Source: Torymus aiolomorphi (lineage: Eukaryota > Arthropoda > Insecta > Hymenoptera > Torymidae). Taken from it: DNA of 64,000 nucleotides. Below, one piece after another: positions 30,373 through 41,243 of this stretch. The notes under the pieces were generated by a model that worked only from the letters and a program-made list of their open reading frames with translations, was not told where the DNA came from and ran no database searches. The DNA is taken from contig CM070873.1 of assembly GCA_036365515.1 (NCBI GenBank), forward strand, positions 173,398,104-173,462,103, given 5' to 3'. A program made the position numbers and the translations under genes. The stretch's first letter is position 1; each line of letters opens with the position of its first letter.

Positions 30373-31099
30373 CTTAAATAAAATTTACATTGATTTATTA
30401 TTAGTATGAAAATTTTTAAGTAAATAGTACATTGAGCAGCTAGGGGGAAAATGAGCTATTTCAAGAGAGGGTGAGGTGTTCAGCACGAGTTATAGTCTCT
30501 GGCGCCGACGGCGCCCGAGACGAAGACGAGTGCTGAAGACACCTCACCCGAGTCTGAAATAACTCTTCTTCTCGTGTTACACATCTTATGTTTTTTAACG
30601 AGTGCATGAGAGGACCTTTTTATATGCATGAAAGTTGTGTAGGGGATCGTGCATTTCGCGTTGTGTACAACCGAATATTGAATTAATACTGAAGATTAAA
30701 GATAAAGTAAAAATATAATTATAAAAAAATTATAAATAAAAGTCTCATGTGATTATTTATTACCTATTAATACCTATCTATAAAAATTTATTATTTTGCG
30801 ATTTAATCTTTAAAAGTTATTTTATATCATTCATTTTTATTCATTCATTATCGAATTTCACAAAGATTCGTTGTGGCGGGGAAAAAATTTTTTTTTCATC
30901 GCTAAAGTGTAAAAAAATGGATTTTTTTTATTCTTTCCTAACTCACGCTCAAAATACGCGAATTTCTACACGGCTTTCAGGTATGAAAAAGGCCCGTTTC
31001 ATACACGTATTGAAAAAATATATTGCAGTTACATTTCTTAAGTTGCAATTTTTCTTTCAATTATTGTAATAGTGTAATATTTATATAATTTTTCACTAC

Positions 31100-31457
31100 C
31101 TATCCTTTTTTGGTTTGAAAAATCCGTAGTTGTATTCGGTATTGAAAATTTTCACATATCTTTGAAAAGAGACGTAAGTTTTTTCAGAGTAACTTTTGCA
31201 TTTTTCAACAAACAGTCTATACATTTTTGCCAGACTTAGTCCTTCTTCTAGGTACTTTCGTGTAGAGTTTTCTCGGCAATAATGCGACTCCATGACAGGA
31301 AATGATGAAATATGATCTCTAGCAGTATTTTTCAAAGTTTCAGGAACTGTAAATGGCCTATTCAAATGTTGCCCTCTACGATCTGCTTCAATCACTTCTG
31401 TCTCATTAGCCGTACTTCTTTTCTTATCGGCTGTCCTAATCCATTGATATGAAATAC
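31100..31457 (-). pseudogene. Transposase-like gene, exon 4
   Basis: Acceptor CGATTAG|GT at 31458, donor GATAG|GTAGTG at 31099. It encodes ISYQWIRTADKKRS, DHISSFPVMESHYCRENSTRKYLEEGLSLAKMYRLF and ends FFKPKKDR, a conserved helical region just before the Cys pair of exon 5. Open throughout. Confidence 0.65.
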
Positions 31458-31522
31458 CTAATCGAGAAATTTTAATAAATTAATTTCTATGATTCAAAAA
31501 TAGTTGAAAGATATATCACGGA

Positions 31523-31730
31523 GAGAATTTTTGCGTAAAAATTACCGTGATAGTTTGGTAAACCTGGAACAATTGAAGCAGTTAGGAAAAATTACCGTGA
31601 AAGTCTCGTAAAAATTATGAGGATTTCGCTGTAATTTTTATCGGATTGTCACAGTAATTTTTTCCACCCACTTCAATTGTTATAGGTTTACTAAACTGTC
31701 ACGGTAATTTTTACTCGAAAATTATCTTCG
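31523..31730. mobile_element. Small palindromic MITE in intron 3 of the transposase-like gene
   Basis: GTAAAAATTACCGTGATAG and TTGGTAAACC at 31535-31575 are matched by the inverted forms at about 31672-31715, with a ~95-bp loop that repeats AAAATTACCGTGA once more. No ORF. The rest of intron 3 (31458-32891) is AT-rich without a recognised gene. Confidence 0.55.
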
Positions 31731-32891
31731 GAAAGACACTTTAAAAGCTTTAAAATTGTTTAGTTATACTGATGATTTGTAATTTATTTTGTTTTTGGTC
31801 TTTGAAGGAGTAGGCAAATAAACCCATTTAAACCGCGAACGATCCTAGTGCGAGAGAGATGATTCTCGTATGAGCGGGAGTGTATCGTCCGAGCAAAGCG
31901 AGGGTGACAATTACACGAATAGATATTTTGCGCACGAAGTGTGGAAAATTTTATTGAAAAAATCGGTATATAGTACGCTACAGAACAAGTACGCAAAGTA
32001 GGTGAGTTCCACACGAATTTGTCGCCCTCGCTACGTACGAATTAAGAATGTGAGAATCCTACACTTTCCGTACCCTAAATAGGCACACTAAAAAAAATTT
32101 TACGTTGTGAAAACTGAAAGTAGGGCTCTGACAACAATACTGTTTGGCTGATTTTCTTTCAGTAATTGTACAGTTATGAGAGCTATATACAAGATACAAT
32201 GAATAAAGCACTTATGTCTAGAGTTCTTTTATCTAAGCATTAAATAGTTTATGATTCGACATACAAACATATATTTCATTAAAATAATCGCGATTAATGA
32301 ATTCTCTGGATCACAGATGAAATACGCAAAAGAGGATTGCGAACACACGGTTGATGCTACAGATTTTTTTACTCCTTCAGGTTATAACACAAACATTGGG
32401 GTCGCGCGCGTTGTAGCGTTGCAATAAACAAATTCAGGCAACAAAGCTGTCGGAGCTGTACAAATTTTTTGTATCTGACTAATAGTGCTGTTACATTATG
32501 CAAATAAATAGACTGCTTCAGCCGTCTGTAAGGGTAAATGATCCATATAGATAGTGTTAGTACCGCAAATCAAAACTATAATGCTTTCTACAAGCTCAAA
32601 TTTTGTCCAGTGCATAAAAAATCGAGTTTTGCGCGTTTAGTTTCGAAAGATAATTTAACGTTTCATTTATTTTAGCTTCAATTTCGTAGATAATTAGATC
32701 TTACTGAAAGTAAAATTTTATATATTCATTGAAAATTTCAGAAAAAGTTACATTTTGTGTATTGAAATTAATTCAAATACATTCTACAAATTATGATACC
32801 AAAAAATAAATATTAAAATTTTTTTTTGAATCATCACAAAATATTTTAATCTCATTTTAGGCAACAACATAAATAATATTTACAATCATAC

Positions 32892-33722
32892 CCAATGTAT
32901 CCAGAAACATTTTTTTACAAACGACGACTTCTTCATCATTAAAAGGTAATGTAAACCTGTGATTTACTGATTTTTTTTTGGTTCTACGTCTGAATCATAT
33001 CCAATATCTGAATCAGTAGCACAATCATCGTCGCTTATCGAATTTTTAACCCAATTATTAAGGCAATTCCACTGATCCGTGCGATTACCAAGTTTCCAAA
33101 AGAGAGCGAAGGCAGATTTTCTGCCTTCAACAGTAATTTTATTTGCACATTTTTTTTACATTTATCGCTGCATCCGACGCCCATTTCTCTTGGCTGTATT
33201 TCAACATTTTTTCTGCCAGTACCTCCTGTAGTATTTCTGGCTTTTGTTGCTTGTTCGTCAGTCCATAATGATTTGTTAGTGACTCTTTTTCTCGTAGCTT
33301 TATGTTTATTATTTTGACGCTGGCTAGTTCTTTTAATAAATTTCTCACAAGTTGAGTTATTAGAACTGATTAATACAGAGGTACTAGAGCAACTAGGTAC
33401 AAGTCTGGTTTTAAATTTGTTGATGCAACATTTGCCCCACTAACAATTGGCATTATACAAGATTCTAAAAGCTTAGAATCGATTTCTTGTGTATTTGCTG
33501 TTTCATTAAATATAGAGGTACTGGAGCAACTGGGAATACAGTCAGGTACAAGATTTGCAAAATTTGCCCCACAAACACTTGGCATTACATAGGATTCTAA
33601 AGTCTTAGAATTTATTTCTTGTGCATTTGCTGCTATATTAGCAAAAGCCGAAAAGCTTGCCGATGAATAATTGCAATCATTTGAAACTTTACTCATAGAA
33701 TTGCTACCTTGCAAAGTGAAAT
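32892..33722 (-). pseudogene. Transposase-like gene, exon 3 (Ser-rich repeats and Cys-rich region)
   Basis: Acceptor TTTAG at 33723, donor GG|GTATG at 32891. The first part (NDFTLQGSNSMSKVS) leads into 2.5 copies of a ~45-residue repeat (ESYVMPSVCGANFAN / ESCIMPIVSGANVAS ... CSSTS). After shifts near 33385, at an A-run near 33145 and at an A-run near 32975, the frame reads CSDKCKK, KCANKITVEGRKSAFALFWKLGN and ends VVVCKKMFLDTLG. The KC-x-x-K-C and FW-x-L-G blocks are typical of the family. Confidence 0.6.
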
Positions 33723-34377
33723 CTAAATAATTAAATAAATTGAAAATTAAAGAAATACAATTGAATGATAAATAAATTATTAGTACGTGGTGTAACTAGT
33801 GCGGTACAGTTGCCAATAGCGCACGAAACGTGTTGGCTCACGAGCGTAGCGAGTGCGACATGCAACCCGTGCGCTACTGGCAACTATATCGCGCGAGTTT
33901 CGCACATTGTTTTTTAACATAAGTGCGTGGAAAATTCAAGTGAGGACGTTTCTCTTTACTTTTTAGGTGAAACGTTTGAGATAAGATATATTAGTTTGTT
34001 CAAGGTAGTTCTCGAGTAATCGATGCTCTGGTAAATTTTCCTGAAATTTTAACTCCAGATTAATAGAAATTGGGAAGATCTGAGCGGAGCTGTTTCCAAA
34101 ATATAAATTATGAATGGACTTTTAATACGTAGCATATGGGAAAATGTGTCATAGATTTACATTTTCGTCAATTAAAAAAAGAAGAATATATAATTAAGGG
34201 AGATATTTAGAACATTGTCATTTAAAGTAGCAGTCACTCTCGCACCGCACGCTGCGAGGGCGAGAAAGAGGGCACGCGTAAGCGAGAGAGAAGAGCAAGA
34301 ATGCGGGGTTAGGTTATATTATCGTCTGGCTCAAAAAGTTCTAGTCTCGCTCAGTGTAAACCAAACACGTGGGGTAG

Positions 34378-34447
<70 letters not shown>

Positions 34448-34525
34448 CGAGAGAGACAGAGAAAGAGCGAGAGTGCGAGAGGGGGGGCGAGAGAGAGGGA
34501 GTGAGCGAGAGAGAGAGAGGGAGAA
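34378..34525. repeat. (GA)n microsatellite in intron 2
   Basis: Nearly pure GAGA with short G runs; the Arg/Glu ORF on plus and the Ser/Leu ORF on minus are artefacts. The rest of intron 2 (33723-35101) shows a CpG-containing imperfect inverted segment near 33830-33900 and no gene. Confidence 0.85.
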
Positions 34526-35101
34526 GTTTTGCTCCCGATTACCAGTCGAGAACCACCTTAAACACATAAGTAGTTACAAATATTTTCAATTTAAACTCAT
34601 AGAATTAATTTACTTGTTTTCAAAGTGATTTTTTTTAGAAATATGCATTGTAACATGGCTTTTCAACAAATTATTCAATTTCTTCAATTGTTTAATATGA
34701 GTAGTTTGTTCAATAGTTTTACAGAAACTTTGAAAGTGAATTAAATTAATTGAATTAAATTATCCGCGGTAATTCCCTCGCATCCGCAGTAATACTAGCC
34801 TTGGATCTACTTTTCAGATTATATTTATTTATTAATTATTTGTTTTTGATTATATGATACGAGTGATTTTTAAAAAGAATTTTACTTTAATCATCAAGTT
34901 TAAAACTTTAATTCGCACACGACAAGATGCCTGTTACCAATCATCATCTTTGTTAGATATTTAAAATTCGATTGAAAGAAAATTCGTAAGCTATTTTGGT
35001 ACAGCGTAAATGCAAGAAGCAGAAACTTGTATAATATCCGCTGTAAATCATTCTTTTATACAAAAATATATATAAATTATATAAGAAAAGCATAAGCTTA
35101 C

Positions 35102-35324
35102 CATTTAAATTATGCAGAAGAGAATCATTTGACAGTAAACTATCGGCTTTTAGCTTAACTACAGGTTGCAATATTGACTGAGAGGTGTGCATTTCGTCAT
35201 ACCAATCAAAATCTAAATTATTAAAATATATTATTTAAAAATATTTATAAATCAAAACGATATAAACGTAAAATAAGGAAATTCTAGTAAGTACGATATA
35301 CTTACAATTGTCCGTGTCTTCCAT
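35102..35324 (-). pseudogene. Transposase-like gene, exons 1 and 2
   Basis: Exon 1, 35324-35306: ATG GAA GAC ACG GAC AAT T with the consensus donor GTAAGTATAT. Exon 2, 35212-35102: acceptor AATAATTTAG, encoding FDWYDEMHTSQSIL...LLHNLN, donor GTAAGC. The split Asn and Tyr codons join in phase. Exon 1 is only 19 coding bases, so the start is a proposal based on phase and splice quality. Confidence 0.55.
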
Positions 35325-38036
35325 TTCGTAAATAAAGTATTTCAAAAGTTGAAAAATGTGACAGTCGTTTACTTGTATTCAAAAGCCATCTGCTCTGTGC
35401 AAGAGATCACGCACAACTGAACCGACTGTTTAAGACATTACATATAGTATTGATGGGCACGTACTTACACTTTCTAGAAAAATGTTTATTTACACTAGGA
35501 GGTCAGTGCGCGCCTCACGCACCTACCGTTGCTCTTTGAACTTGGTGCGATTCAAAACAATAGCACTGTGTTCAACGATTTTCAAATCTCAACATTTCGA
35601 CAAAATCTCACGAAAATTTTATGTCACAAAACTGTCGAAATACTTTGCTATAAATAAATTTTTGAAAATGCTCAAATCTTACCTTTTTTTAGATGTCAAT
35701 CATTTTATCAAAAAGAGTCCTAAAGAATGTAGGAACATGTAAAATAAAACTAGAAAACGAGAGCTTTCGTGATCTTTTTTTAGAATTAAAACATATGTTG
35801 AGTCCTTCAAAAGTTACATAACTCTAAAGATGATCTTAAAATACATAAAATATTATTCCGATGTACAAGGGTGTCTTTCATGACTTTTACCGTTTTTTAA
35901 CATTTTTTTTTTGTATTTTAAGCTCATTTTCGGATTTACGTAACTTTAAAGGAATCAGCACATTTTAATTCTAAAAAAAAGTAATTATTACGAGTGGGCT
36001 GTCGCAAAATTTAATAATAAAAAGTGACGGATCCGGGACATTATTAAATCTCCACGGCCGTCACCGCTCGGCTTTTTACTAATCGTTGCCATTTGTAATT
36101 GTACTGCTTGCCTCTTCTTGTTCTGCATATTCGTACATAATATTATAAAAGCTCTTGTTTTCTAGTTTAATTTTTTTGTTTAGAATCACTGTATTATTTT
36201 TCCTCACAAAATGATATACATTTAGAAAAATGTAATTTTTGGACATTTTTTCTTTAGATTATTTGCAACAAACAAAATCGTATCACAAAAGCCTTCCGAA
36301 TTGTTTAACCATTTTTTTTATATAATTTAAGGTATAAAAAACGAAAAAATAATATCTGGCAGGTGTGCTCATAAAAAAGATTATCGGCAGTTTTGTAACA
36401 TATATATACTATGATAGTTTTATGGATTTACTCATATAATGTCGCGCGTAATTCGGAAACACTACGTTCAATAAAAACTGACACAATTAAAACTCAAGTA
36501 AATTTGAAGGTCTTTTTTACAGTTTTTTGTAATTCGTGGCGTAAAGTATTGTTCTTATAATACATTAAGGTCGTGTTTTTCAAAAATGTTTAATATCGTA
36601 TATATACTCTACTAAACAGTGTTATTGATAATACAGTATATACACTATTTTGGAGTGCATGAATGTACAAATCCAGCGAAATCTGCAAAAAACCCGAAAT
36701 ATGGTTTTGAAATTTTTTTTTCATCACACCTACTAAACCTGGTTTTTCTCATTATTTGTACTATATAGAATGGAAATTCGTGGTTGAACAGCATCCATCG
36801 AATGTTATACTTTTTCTAGAACAACTTATGCTTTTTTCTATTTTTTTTCTCTAGTACTTTCTAGTTTAAATTTCATTTTTGAAAGTTTGAGTAGATTGTG
36901 TCTGGGCTAAATGGCTAAGGTTTGAAGAGGGGGACTTATTTTTTCATTTTCTTGAAAATTATAAGTTGTTCTAAAAAAAAGTATTCCATTCGCTGGATGG
37001 TGTTCAACCACAAATTTCCCTTATATATACTACAAACAACGACAAAAACAGATCTGGTATATATACACTATTTAGACAGTGCCCGACTTATATACTCTAA
37101 AATAGTGATTTTTCACTGAATTTAGTTTCGAGACCGTGTATGACAAAAGAAGAAACATAGCTATTACAACATTCAAAAAAAGAAATGAAATTCTATTGTC
37201 TTTTTAATGCAATATCAATGAATTAATATTATCTATTTTATTATTGAAAAAAACGCAAAAAACTGTATTTCAAAAAATAAAAAATTGGTGTAATACAAAA
37301 ACGCGTCAACCAAACCATCGCAACGCCGGGCCGAAAATGTCACATTTGCGATTTCGAGCCGGGAGCGAATGTGGTACTTTTGGCCCGGCGTTGAGAAAAA
37401 TAGTATACGCAACACTGGGATAAAGAGAACCACCAAAGAGTACATGTTTGCTACCCTCGCCTTCGGTTCTGGTGGCAATTTCCACGCGCTTTGGACTTGC
37501 CCGCTCTTTACGTCCCTAGTTGCGTAATGTACTATTCTCTCCACCTTTAAGACAAAAAAAGAGCGTGAGATTTTTCTAATAAAAATCGGTTTAGTGAGTT
37601 AAATCACGTTTAAATTGGCATAATTCTGCATTAATATGACATATAGTTAATAATTATTTTTCCGTCATAATTAATAAGAACTAAGCTTTTTGGGCATTGA
37701 AAAAGTTCTTCAAGATTTAAAGATGATATCAGCTTAAAATTTTGGAAAAGATTCATTTGCATTGATTTTATAACTGCCTAAAGTTGTTAAATAATAGAAA
37801 AATCGTAATTTCAAAAAATCATAAATTTTACAATTTAAATGTGCTCCAAAGGATCTTTTCAGAAAAGAATACTTGAATGGAAAAAAAATTATTTATTTTA
37901 TAATAAATAAAATATTTTTTATTTTATTTTTTTACTTATTTATTGATTTATTAATTTTTTTTAAGAATTGTTGTTCAAACAATTAAGGGAAAGCTTATTG
38001 CATACGGTGCGGTACGCAGCATCTGGACTAGAAGGC
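35325..38036. other. 5' flank of the transposase-like gene; no gene recognised
   Basis: AT-rich. It contains repeated TATATACACTATTT-like motifs at 36600-37110 and a GC-rich patch at 37270-37540 carrying a small minus-strand ORF that looks like repeat translation (it includes GCGTAATGTACTATT at 37512, also found in the palindrome at 50618). The promoter should lie near 35330-35500 but I see no clear core element. Confidence 0.4.
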
Positions 38037-38210
38037 TAAAGTGCTACTCTTCGCGGATAAAATTCCAAACGTGCTAGTCTTCGCGGCGAAAAGGCCGAAC
38101 GTGTTAGTCTTCGCGGAGGAAAGACCAAACATGTTACTCTTCGCGGAGAATCGTGAAACATGCTACTCTTCGCGAAGTAAAAAGATGTGCTACTTTTCGT
38201 AAGGGGTGTC
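38037..38210 (-). repeat. Right TIR of the large transposon: about six 30-bp tandem repeats, inverted
   Basis: GTGCTACTCTTCGCGG followed by about 13 variable bases recurs from 38039 to 38198, the reverse complement of the left-end units. It ends TTTTCGTAAGGGGTGTC at 38210. Fewer and more irregular units than on the left. Confidence 0.9.
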
Positions 38211-38219
38211 GAATAAAAC

Positions 38220-38690
38220 CGTCCACAAGCGGCTGGTCAAGCCCAGTGGTAATGGTACGCAAGTCCAACGGGAAGTGCCATTTCTGCGTGGACTTCAGAA
38301 AAGTGAAAACAGCGTCAAGACGTGTATCAAGATACATCTCCACATTTGATTTAAGTAGTGCACACCACCAGATACCACTTAGCCCGGAGTTCAAAGAGAC
38401 TACGGCCTTCACCGTGCCATGCAAAGGGCTATTCCAATTTACGAGAATGCCCTACGGTCTTTCGTATACCGAAGCGTCCTTCCAGAGGTTGATTGACAAA
38501 GTCATCGGCCCCGAACTCGAATCTTTTGCTTACTCGTATCTCGACGATATAATAATAGTCACAGAGACATTCGAGGAGCATAAAGAGGTTCTAAAACGAG
38601 TTCTAGACAGGATACAGGACGCAGGCCTCACAATAAATCGTGAGAAGAGCGTCTTCTGTTCACCTCGTAAGATCGCGCTATTAGTTAGGC
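38220..38690 (+). pseudogene. pol: Gypsy reverse transcriptase fragment
   Basis: Continuation of the pol frame cut at 11836: STSGWSSPVVMVRKSNGKCHFCVDFRKVK, then FDLSSAHHQIPL, FTRMPYGLSYTEASFQR and the catalytic YLDDIIIV, ending at VFCSPRK. After about 38690 the sequence jumps to unrelated coding sequence, so RNase H and integrase are missing. A segment between DFRKVK and the FDLSSAHHQ block is also deleted, which removes the usual DPYP/LD region. Confidence 0.85.
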
Positions 38691-38848
38691 CAGGAAAGCG
38701 TGCAAGCGATGGCCGGCCTACGTGTGTGGCCGGTCCAACAGAACCCAAGCGAGGCCCAGGGTGGCCAAAGGGTTCGAAGAAGAAGCCTGCATCTGCTGAC
38801 ATCGGGCAAATTAGTCCCCGTCGAACCCGAGCGTCCATAAAGCGCTAA
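38690..38848 (+). pseudogene. Basic tail with AT-hook-like motif fused after the RT fragment
   Basis: The same frame continues with RPGKRASDGRP and KRGPGWPKGSKKKP, similar to an AT-hook (RGRPxGSK), and ends TRASIKR at 38848. I take it to be the C-terminal end of pol joined to RT by an internal deletion. A poly-C tract (38880-38895) follows. Confidence 0.4.
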
Positions 38849-38963
38849 CTGTGCCGTCCAAGAATTGTGCCGTCCATACTACCCCCCCCCCCCCCAATAT
38901 TCGTCCTCGTTTTCCGATCCTCATACTCACCACTTTCCGGGATCAATTTGCCTGTTGCAGAAC

Positions 38964-39955
38964 ATGCCAGGCCTAACTCCAGAGGTAGAGGAGACTGCGA
39001 AGTGGATGATCGCTGGACTAATCCAGTGTCGACCTGACTCCGCCGTCATCGACTTCCTGGAGCAGGTGGTGGAGGGCATTGATGCAGTGACACTGGCATC
39101 TCCGCCAGTGGAAGAGCTCTCCACCCTCGTGATCGAGGAGATAGAGGCGCTGGAGCCAAGAAGGGGACCCTCGGTGCCGGCCGACGCGGTCCGTCCCCGC
39201 TCCGGCGACCTCATCCTCCGAAGGAGCAGCGGGAGGAGAGCGGGATCCGGCTTCAAGAAGAGGTACCAGCCGAGCCGACTAGTGCAGCCCGGGTCCCCGT
39301 AGAGGAGATGGCTCGAGCCCAGCATTGTGCGCCGGAAGTTGACGCCGGCGCGTCTCGGGCCTGAAAAGGAAAGGGAGGAGATGCTCCGACCCAGGCCCCG
39401 AGAAGAGCACCGACCGATGAAGTGGGTGCGGCCTGGGTTCCATTGGAACAGACCCTTGAGGAGGCGCGGCGAGGAGGCCTTAGCAAGTCCTCGCGCGCTG
39501 CGGAGGACGCTGCCCTGGCTGCACTGGAGATTTTTCTCCAGTGCCACGGTAAGGCCGGCGTGCGGCCAGCTGGCAAATGGGTAGGAATGGCCCAAGGCCG
39601 GCGCGAAAAACTCGCAGCTGCCGCAGAGGCCAGGGCCGCCAGGCTGCGCCGCGTCGCCTTGCGGAAGGAGGAGGAGCCTATCTGGCTCAAGCGCAGGAGC
39701 GCATGAAAGAGGCCAGGCGAGCCAGAGAAAAAGCGGAGCGGACGGCACGCCGGGCTAAGGAAGAGGCCCAGCAAGAGCCTCTAACAAGAAGAGGAGCACC
39801 TCCGGAGGGCTCTCGAAGAGGAGCAGGCGGCCCGGGAGGTATTAGACGCGCAGGCGCTCCCTCGGTGCTTCATGTGTGGCGAGCTTGGGATAAAGAAATG
39901 AAAACACTGCCCTAACCAAGCTCGCTATAAGGGGCGCCGGACTTACTCCCGGGCC
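38964..39955 (+). pseudogene. gag: Gag-like frame with a damaged zinc knuckle, directly before the 3' LTR
   Basis: GC-rich coding-like sequence. From the ATG at 38964: LTPEVEETAKWMIAGLIQ, EELSTLVIEEIEAL, then with frame changes LAALEIFLQCHGKAGVRPAGKWVGMAQGRREKL, a charged helical RMKEARRAREKAERTARRAKE segment, and CFMCGELG...CPNQ at about 39868-39918, a C-x2-C-x-x-G-type knuckle whose later part carries an in-frame TGA and lacks the expected His. Three frames must be combined, so it is dead. In normal gypsy order gag precedes pol; here it follows the pol remnant. Confidence 0.6.
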
Positions 39956-40156
39956 AGCTGAAGAGGGCGAGGCTCCGAAGAGATTTTTTTAATGTTTTTT
40001 TTTTTAAATTAAAAAGAAAAAGACAAACCCGGTGACTCCAATTCTTCCTGATTCCTTTTTCGAACCTCCTTCTTCTAAACCTAACCACCATAGGTATAGG
40101 TACGACGACGGCCATGGATGGCAGAGCTGCTCACAGGTCCCTTACTGGCGGGGTGG

Positions 40157-41239
40157 TGTAACGCGTGCGCGAGTTACGTAATTCGGGATTCGAATTTCCC
40201 ACACCGAGCAGGCATGCTCACTGAGGGCGTAAGTGCGCGAGCATCCCGACCGGATAGCGGTCTTACGACGCGTAATATGCCCGTCGCCTACCCGCGAAGC
40301 TGCTACGGCTTTATACGAGTCACGGTAGCCATCTTCGTGTGTGCTACCGTACAGGCCACATCGTACCGTGTCTCTCTCAAGTTTTATCGCATCCGCGCCA
40401 TCCTCTCTTTTTATAGATATACCGCGAGTGAAGTGGAGGCGCCGAGCCTCGTGCATGCGAGTGAAAGAGAGATAGAGAGAGAGCGATCCCGCGCCGCGTG
40501 AGCCACACGAAAGAGACAGCGAGCGAGGAGCCGGCAGCCAGTCCGCCTGCCGATCCAAACCAGCGAGGGAGAGAAAGAGGCAGAGAGAGCGCAACGACTG
40601 TGCGAGCGACAGAGAGCAGAGAGAGATAGAGAGAGAGTCGATTGCATAGGCTGCTCCTTCTAAACGTAAGTTTTCTGCTCTCACCTCTCGCGTTTAATGT
40701 AAAGGCTTGCACGGAAATCGACCCATGCAAGTTATCTGTTCCGTGTGCGTGCGGGTGTGTGTCAGCCTGCCGTACTTAGTGCGCGTGTATTTTGTAACAG
40801 CCTCGCCGCGCGCCGTGTCGTTCGCGCGTTCGAGCGTTAACCGTCGCGCGCGAACTAACTTATTCTTTTCGCAGTACTTGCGTAGTGCTTGTATGTATTT
40901 GTGTTTTAATATACTGTGATATCTCGTTACTCGTCGCGTTGTTATTTATACAACCCGTCCTTCTCCCGGATACCGCCGCCTCCCCGGGAAAACGACTCCG
41001 CCGGTCGTTTTCATATCTGAGCATAGCGGCCGCGCGCTTTACTCTTCGAGCGCGCGGTTTTCACTTAGCGATCCAATAAGTTGGAAAGCGAAGTTCGCGT
41101 GTGATCTTCGCGTTGTTTTCGGGATTTCAGGAGCAGATCCCCGGGCAAGTCATATTGTCTGACCCCCGCGGCACCGTTTTCTAGGGCATCGCTGGCCTGT
41201 GGCTTTTTGGAATTTTCCCCCACTAGCCATCCTGTTACA
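40157..41239 (+). repeat. Gypsy 3' LTR (1083 bp)
   Basis: Starts TGTAAC and ends GTTACA (inverted tips), preceded by a purine tract and followed by the TSD CAAC (41240-41243). It contains TTATAGATATA at 40411 as a possible core promoter and several CpG-rich and GA-rich tracts. Its first ~155 bp and the block 40455-40600 are present in the broken 5' LTR. The minus-strand Ser/Leu/Arg-rich ORFs are not genes. Confidence 0.85.
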
Positions 41240-41243
41240 CAAC

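Larger units (their letters stand above)
12243..35324 (-). pseudogene. Multi-exon DDE/RNase H-like transposase-type gene (SDNCGGQNRN family), split by the Polinton
   Basis: Inferred exons, minus strand: 35324-35306 (ATG), 35212-35102, 33722-32892, 31457-31100, 30372-29936 plus 13637-13590 after the Polinton, and 12733-12243. All junctions are GT-AG and keep codon phase, for example one Asn codon shared between exons 1 and 2 and LGIS across exons 3 and 4. Order in the protein: acidic N terminus, Ser-rich repeats, Cys-rich KCxxKC region, a helical ESHYCRENSTRKYLEEGL region, Cys pair CEQC, FDLQKILTTP, then FSDNCGGQNRNKMM and GHTQCAGDSMH. I recognise this family as widespread and TE-like in animals, but I know no accepted name. 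At least five frameshifts plus the insertion make it dead. Confidence 0.7.
11837..38210 (-). mobile_element. Large TIR DNA transposon (26.4 kb including a nested Polinton), 9-bp TSD, minisatellite TIRs
   Basis: The ends read GACGCCCCTTACGAAG (left) and, inverted, GACACCCCTTACGAAA (right). Flanking 9-mers are GAATAATAC (11828-11836) and GAATAAAAC (38211-38219), an 8/9 match, and the gypsy pol frame rejoins across one copy. Both ends are arrays of a ~30-bp tandem repeat. Without the Polinton the element is about 10 kb and carries one multi-exon transposase-like gene on the minus strand. TSDs of 9 bp and minisatellite TIRs are known from Mutator-like elements, including the group called Rehavkus; membership is inference. 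Confidence 0.8.
9328..41239 (+). mobile_element. Gypsy-type LTR retrotransposon, split by nested insertions, TSD CAAC
   Basis: The 5' end is an LTR fragment starting TGTAACGCGTG at 9328; the 3' end is a full LTR (40157-41239) ending GTTACA. CAAC precedes 9328 and follows 41239, consistent with a 4-bp TSD of one insertion. Coding remnants on the plus strand are the protease/pre-RT segment ending at 11836 and its RT continuation starting at 38220; when the inner transposon and one target copy are disregarded, the frame runs on. Most of pol after RT is gone, gag is missing from its normal place, and a gag-like reading frame lies just before the 3' LTR. The purine-rich GGCGGGGTGG directly before 40157 fits a polypurine tract. 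Confidence 0.8.

Noticed and set aside
37233..37544. Minus-strand 103-codon ORF with an FSTPGQKYHIRSR segment
   Set aside because: It looks like a translated fragment of an interspersed repeat; no recognisable domain, and the start lies in a repeated 15-mer.
38927..39774. Minus-strand 273- and 173-codon ORFs
   Set aside because: They are shadows of the GC-rich plus-strand gag-like sequence, which has the knuckle and helical features in the sense direction.
40142..40730. Minus-strand Ser/Leu/Arg-rich ORFs over the gypsy LTR
   Set aside because: They read antisense through LTR sequence with (GA)n tracts; the same ORF appears in the 5' LTR fragment at 11141-11443.
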